In this document: positions 61,697 through 64,000 of the stretch, piece after piece | How positions within the stretch are numbered: the stretch's first letter is position 1 | How the letters are laid out: every line of letters begins with the position of its first letter | DNA from: Rhodonellum psychrophilum GCM71 = DSM 17998 | Lineage (GTDB): Bacteria > Bacteroidota > Bacteroidia > Cytophagales > Cyclobacteriaceae | Direction: 5' to 3' | DNA: 64,000 nucleotides | Assembly (NCBI RefSeq): GCF_000381545.1 | Contig: NZ_KB906673.1 | Span: 558,001 to 622,000 of the forward strand | Made by a program: the position numbers and the translations under genes | Notes under the pieces: model-generated | What the model was told of the DNA's origin: nothing | What the model saw: only the letters and a program-made list of their open reading frames with translations | The model's database searches: none

Positions 61697-64000
61697 ATGA
61701 GGAGAAAAGTTTGGACTGGTTTTTTTGGATTGTTTGTCATTTTCCAAATTTACGCATTTGTTGGAAAAGGAGGCGAGGAAATTAAAGACCCACTTGAATC
61801 CAGAGACCCTTTGGTCACCAAAGACCACAGAAGACAAATGGAATGGGTGGACAGCATTTTCAACCACCAATCCTTTGAAGAAAGGCTGGGACAGCTTTTC
61901 ATGGTCGCTGCCTATTCCAATAAAAATGAAAGCCACAAACAGGAAATTGCCAAATTAATCAAGGAGCAGCATTTGGGGGGATTGATTTTTTTTCAAGGAG
62001 GTCCGGTAAGACAGGCTGACCTGACCAATTATTACCAATCCATTTCCAAAACACCCCTTTTTATCGCCATGGATGCTGAATGGGGCATCAGCATGCGCTT
62101 GGATTCTGTCATGGCCTTTCCCAAAGCAATGACACTCGGTGCCTTGCCGACGGAAGAGCTGATCTACGAAATGGGCAAGGAAGTGGCACGCCAATTCAAG
62201 GAAATGGGCATGCACATCAATTTTGCGCCAGTGGTGGATGTCAACTCAAACCCCAAAAACCCGGTCATTGGATACCGTGCATTTGGGGAGGAAAAGCGTT
62301 TGGTGGCCAGAAAATCCATTGCCTACATGAAGGGCCTTCAGGACCATGGGGTGATGGCCAATGCGAAGCATTTCCCAGGGCATGGAGATACGGAAACAGA
62401 TTCCCACTATTCCCTTCCCTTCATCAAACATTCTGAAAGCCGGATCAAGGATATCGATCTTTATCCCTACCGGGAGTTGATCGAGGAAGACCTCATGAGC
62501 GTGATGGTTGCCCACTTGTACATCCCGAGTTTGGACAGTGAAAAAAACAAAGCGACCACGCTTTCGAAGTATGTGGTCACCGACCTGCTCAAAAAGCAGA
62601 TGAATTTCAATGGATTGGTCTTCACCGATGCGCTTAACATGAAGGGTGTGAGTAGTTTTTACAAGCCTGGGGAAGTGGATTTGTTGGCATTGCAGGCAGG
62701 GAATGATATCCTGCTTTATTCCCAAGATGTCCCAAAGGCCAAAGCCATGATCATCCAGGCCATCGCTGAAGGAAAAATCAGCCAGCAGGAAATCGATGAC
62801 CGCATCATCAAGGTGCTCAAAGCCAAATACTGGGCCGGGCTTCACCAAAGGAAAAAAATAGACACCAAAAAGCTGGTGGAAAGGCTGGGTGGACCTTCCA
62901 CCGAATTGCTGATCGAAAAACTGTATGCGGATGCCATCACAGTGACCTCCAATAAAAACGAATTGTTGCCGCTCAAAAACCTCGATCTATTGAATATGGC
63001 GTCCCTGACCATCGGTGGAGACGGGAAGATTTTCCAAAACAAGTTGAGCAAATATGGCAAATTTGATCATTACGAAGTCCCGAAAGGCTCCGATGCCGCA
63101 AGCCTGAAATCCCTTGAGGAAAAACTTTCCGCCTACAATACTGTGGTGGTAGGTTTGATGGGTGTCACCAACAGCACCACGAGGGAATTTGGAATCAATT
63201 CCTCGGATATCAATTTGATCGCCAAACTCGGGCGGGAAAAAAACGTGATCACGGTCCTTTTTGGGAATTCCTATTCCGCAAAATACCTGAACGGAGTTCC
63301 GCACAATATACTGGCATTCGAAAACAATGAATTTACCCAACGATTGGCTCCTGAAATCATCTTTGGAGGAAGGGACGCCAAGGGAATCCTTTCGGTCACG
63401 GTGAGCGAAAACCTCCTCATGGGAAGTGGAGGGTATTTAAAAGGATTGAACCGATTGTCCTATACCCTTCCCGAAAGCCAGGGAATGGACAGTCGGGAAT
63501 TGGCGAAGATCGATGAGGTGATGGAGAAAGCGATCGCCAAAAAGGCAATGCCCGGTGGGGTAGTCCTGGTGGCCCACAAGGGAAAGGTGGTTTTCGAAAA
63601 GGCGTATGGATATTATGATTATAAAAAATCACAAAAAGTAACCACTGAGACCATATACGATCTTGCCTCGATCACCAAGGTGCTCGCGACAACCCAAATG
63701 GTCATGTTTTTGGAGAACAGGGGCTTGATCGAAATGAACAGGCCGATTTCCAGGTATTTGCCTGAATTGAAAAATACCAACAAAGGAGATATGATCCTGA
63801 GTGACATCATGGCCCACGAGGCAGGGTTGGTGGCTTTCATCCCGCATTATGCCAAGACTGTGGAAGCCGGATCATGGAAAAAAGAGTATTATCAGGACAA
63901 GCCAGATGTGCAATATGCAATGGCAGTATCCAACGACATGTATGGAATCAGTTCCCTCAAGGATAGCCTTTGGCGTTGGACGGTGGACTCCAATGTCAAA
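61697..64000 (+). CDS. GH3 beta-N-acetylhexosaminidase fused to a beta-lactamase-fold domain (partial)
   Basis: This frame stays open to the window edge (768 codons so far), so the gene is truncated here. After a signal anchor (VWTGFFGLFVIFQIYAFV) the GH3 TIM barrel has FIAMDAEWG, the catalytic His region KHFPGHGDTETDSH (224-237) and the nucleophile Asp311 in FTDALNMKG. A GH3 C-terminal domain follows, then a beta-lactamase-type serine hydrolase domain with SITK (Ser658, Lys661), the class C/DD-peptidase SxxK. This combination suggests turnover of peptidoglycan: N-acetylhexosaminidase plus peptidase or esterase. Family knowledge, not proof. The ATG at 61697 begins MRRKVWTG. Confidence 0.88.
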   Translation, partial: MRRKVWTGFFGLFVIFQIYAFVGKGGEEIKDPLESRDPLVTKDHRRQMEWVDSIFNHQSFEERLGQLFMVAAYSNKNESHKQEIAKLIKEQHLGGLIFFQGGPVRQADLTNYYQSISKTPLFIAMDAEWGISMRLDSVMAFPKAMTLGALPTEELIYEMGKEVARQFKEMGMHINFAPVVDVNSNPKNPVIGYRAFGEEKRLVARKSIAYMKGLQDHGVMANAKHFPGHGDTETDSHYSLPFIKHSESRIKDIDLYPYRELIEEDLMSVMVAHLYIPSLDSEKNKATTLSKYVVTDLLKKQMNFNGLVFTDALNMKGVSSFYKPGEVDLLALQAGNDILLYSQDVPKAKAMIIQAIAEGKISQQEIDDRIIKVLKAKYWAGLHQRKKIDTKKLVERLGGPSTELLIEKLYADAITVTSNKNELLPLKNLDLLNMASLTIGGDGKIFQNKLSKYGKFDHYEVPKGSDAASLKSLEEKLSAYNTVVVGLMGVTNSTTREFGINSSDINLIAKLGREKNVITVLFGNSYSAKYLNGVPHNILAFENNEFTQRLAPEIIFGGRDAKGILSVTVSENLLMGSGGYLKGLNRLSYTLPESQGMDSRELAKIDEVMEKAIAKKAMPGGVVLVAHKGKVVFEKAYGYYDYKKSQKVTTETIYDLASITKVLATTQMVMFLENRGLIEMNRPISRYLPELKNTNKGDMILSDIMAHEAGLVAFIPHYAKTVEAGSWKKEYYQDKPDVQYAMAVSNDMYGISSLKDSLWRWTVDSNVK

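Overview
The window reads as the chromosome of a member of the Bacteroidota, most likely order Cytophagales, near Cyclobacteriaceae/Algoriphagus. The signs are Bacteroidota promoters (TTTG, an 18-20 base spacer, then TAnnTTTG), few Shine-Dalgarno sites, TonB-type outer-membrane proteins, a long-form NusB, atpD-atpC apart from the other ATP synthase genes, and rpsU-xerC-hpf synteny. Taxonomy is inferred from gene content and style, not from a marker search. I found no rRNA, tRNA, CRISPR array, transposase or prophage.

Layout. 0-10 kb: a DUF2461 gene, then pyrD, ftsK, a lolA-like gene, pyrF, a DUF2851 gene, a NeuD/PglD-type acyltransferase, trhO and a nucleoside phosphorylase. 10-17 kb: a TPR sensor kinase and LuxR-type regulator divergent from a TonB-dependent receptor, then an AlkD-like gene. 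17-24 kb: an ABC-F protein, two unrecognised small genes, an MsbA-like exporter and leucine dehydrogenase. 23.6-27.6 kb: a compact run nusB-ytxH-DUF1573-yajC-ybbR-coaE. 27.6-33.7 kb: a TPR lipoprotein, an NlpC/P60 hydrolase, atpD-atpC, rpsU, xerC and hpf. 33.7-42 kb: two GT39-type membrane glycosyltransferases, an M28 peptidase and gcvP. 42-53.8 kb: a small lipoprotein, an M1 peptidase, an MFS-trehalase-GntP cluster, an unusual 695-aa protein with a small acidic partner, an App1-like phosphatase and rlmN. 54-64 kb: a large MG2/plug protein, a small outer-membrane barrel, a mutL-rhomboid-rhomboid operon and a truncated GH3/beta-lactamase-fold gene.

The most unexpected structure is a dispersed intergenic repeat of about 165-190 bp, seen six times (16349, 31865, 32195, 37018, 51229 and 56881, in both orientations). 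It has imperfect terminal inverted repeats (AACCCGAAATATGCAT at one end, ATGCATAAAACGGGTT at the other), a conserved core containing GCAAGAAAATCAGACTA and GATGAAGTCAAAAAT, and no coding capacity. Four of the six copies start within about 15 bases of a gene's intrinsic terminator and a fifth follows a run of eight T. This looks like a MITE-like or other non-autonomous element that targets terminators or poly-T; I do not recognise the family.

The second candidate for something new is the pair at 48678-51202. The large helical protein has an RRGPNQE-type N-terminal domain and resembles, from memory, proteins associated with contractile injection systems or polymorphic toxins. Its small acidic neighbour looks like a chaperone or immunity partner. 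A third point is the very strong Shine-Dalgarno of rpsU, which fits autogenous control by bS21 in a phylum whose ribosomes hide the anti-SD.
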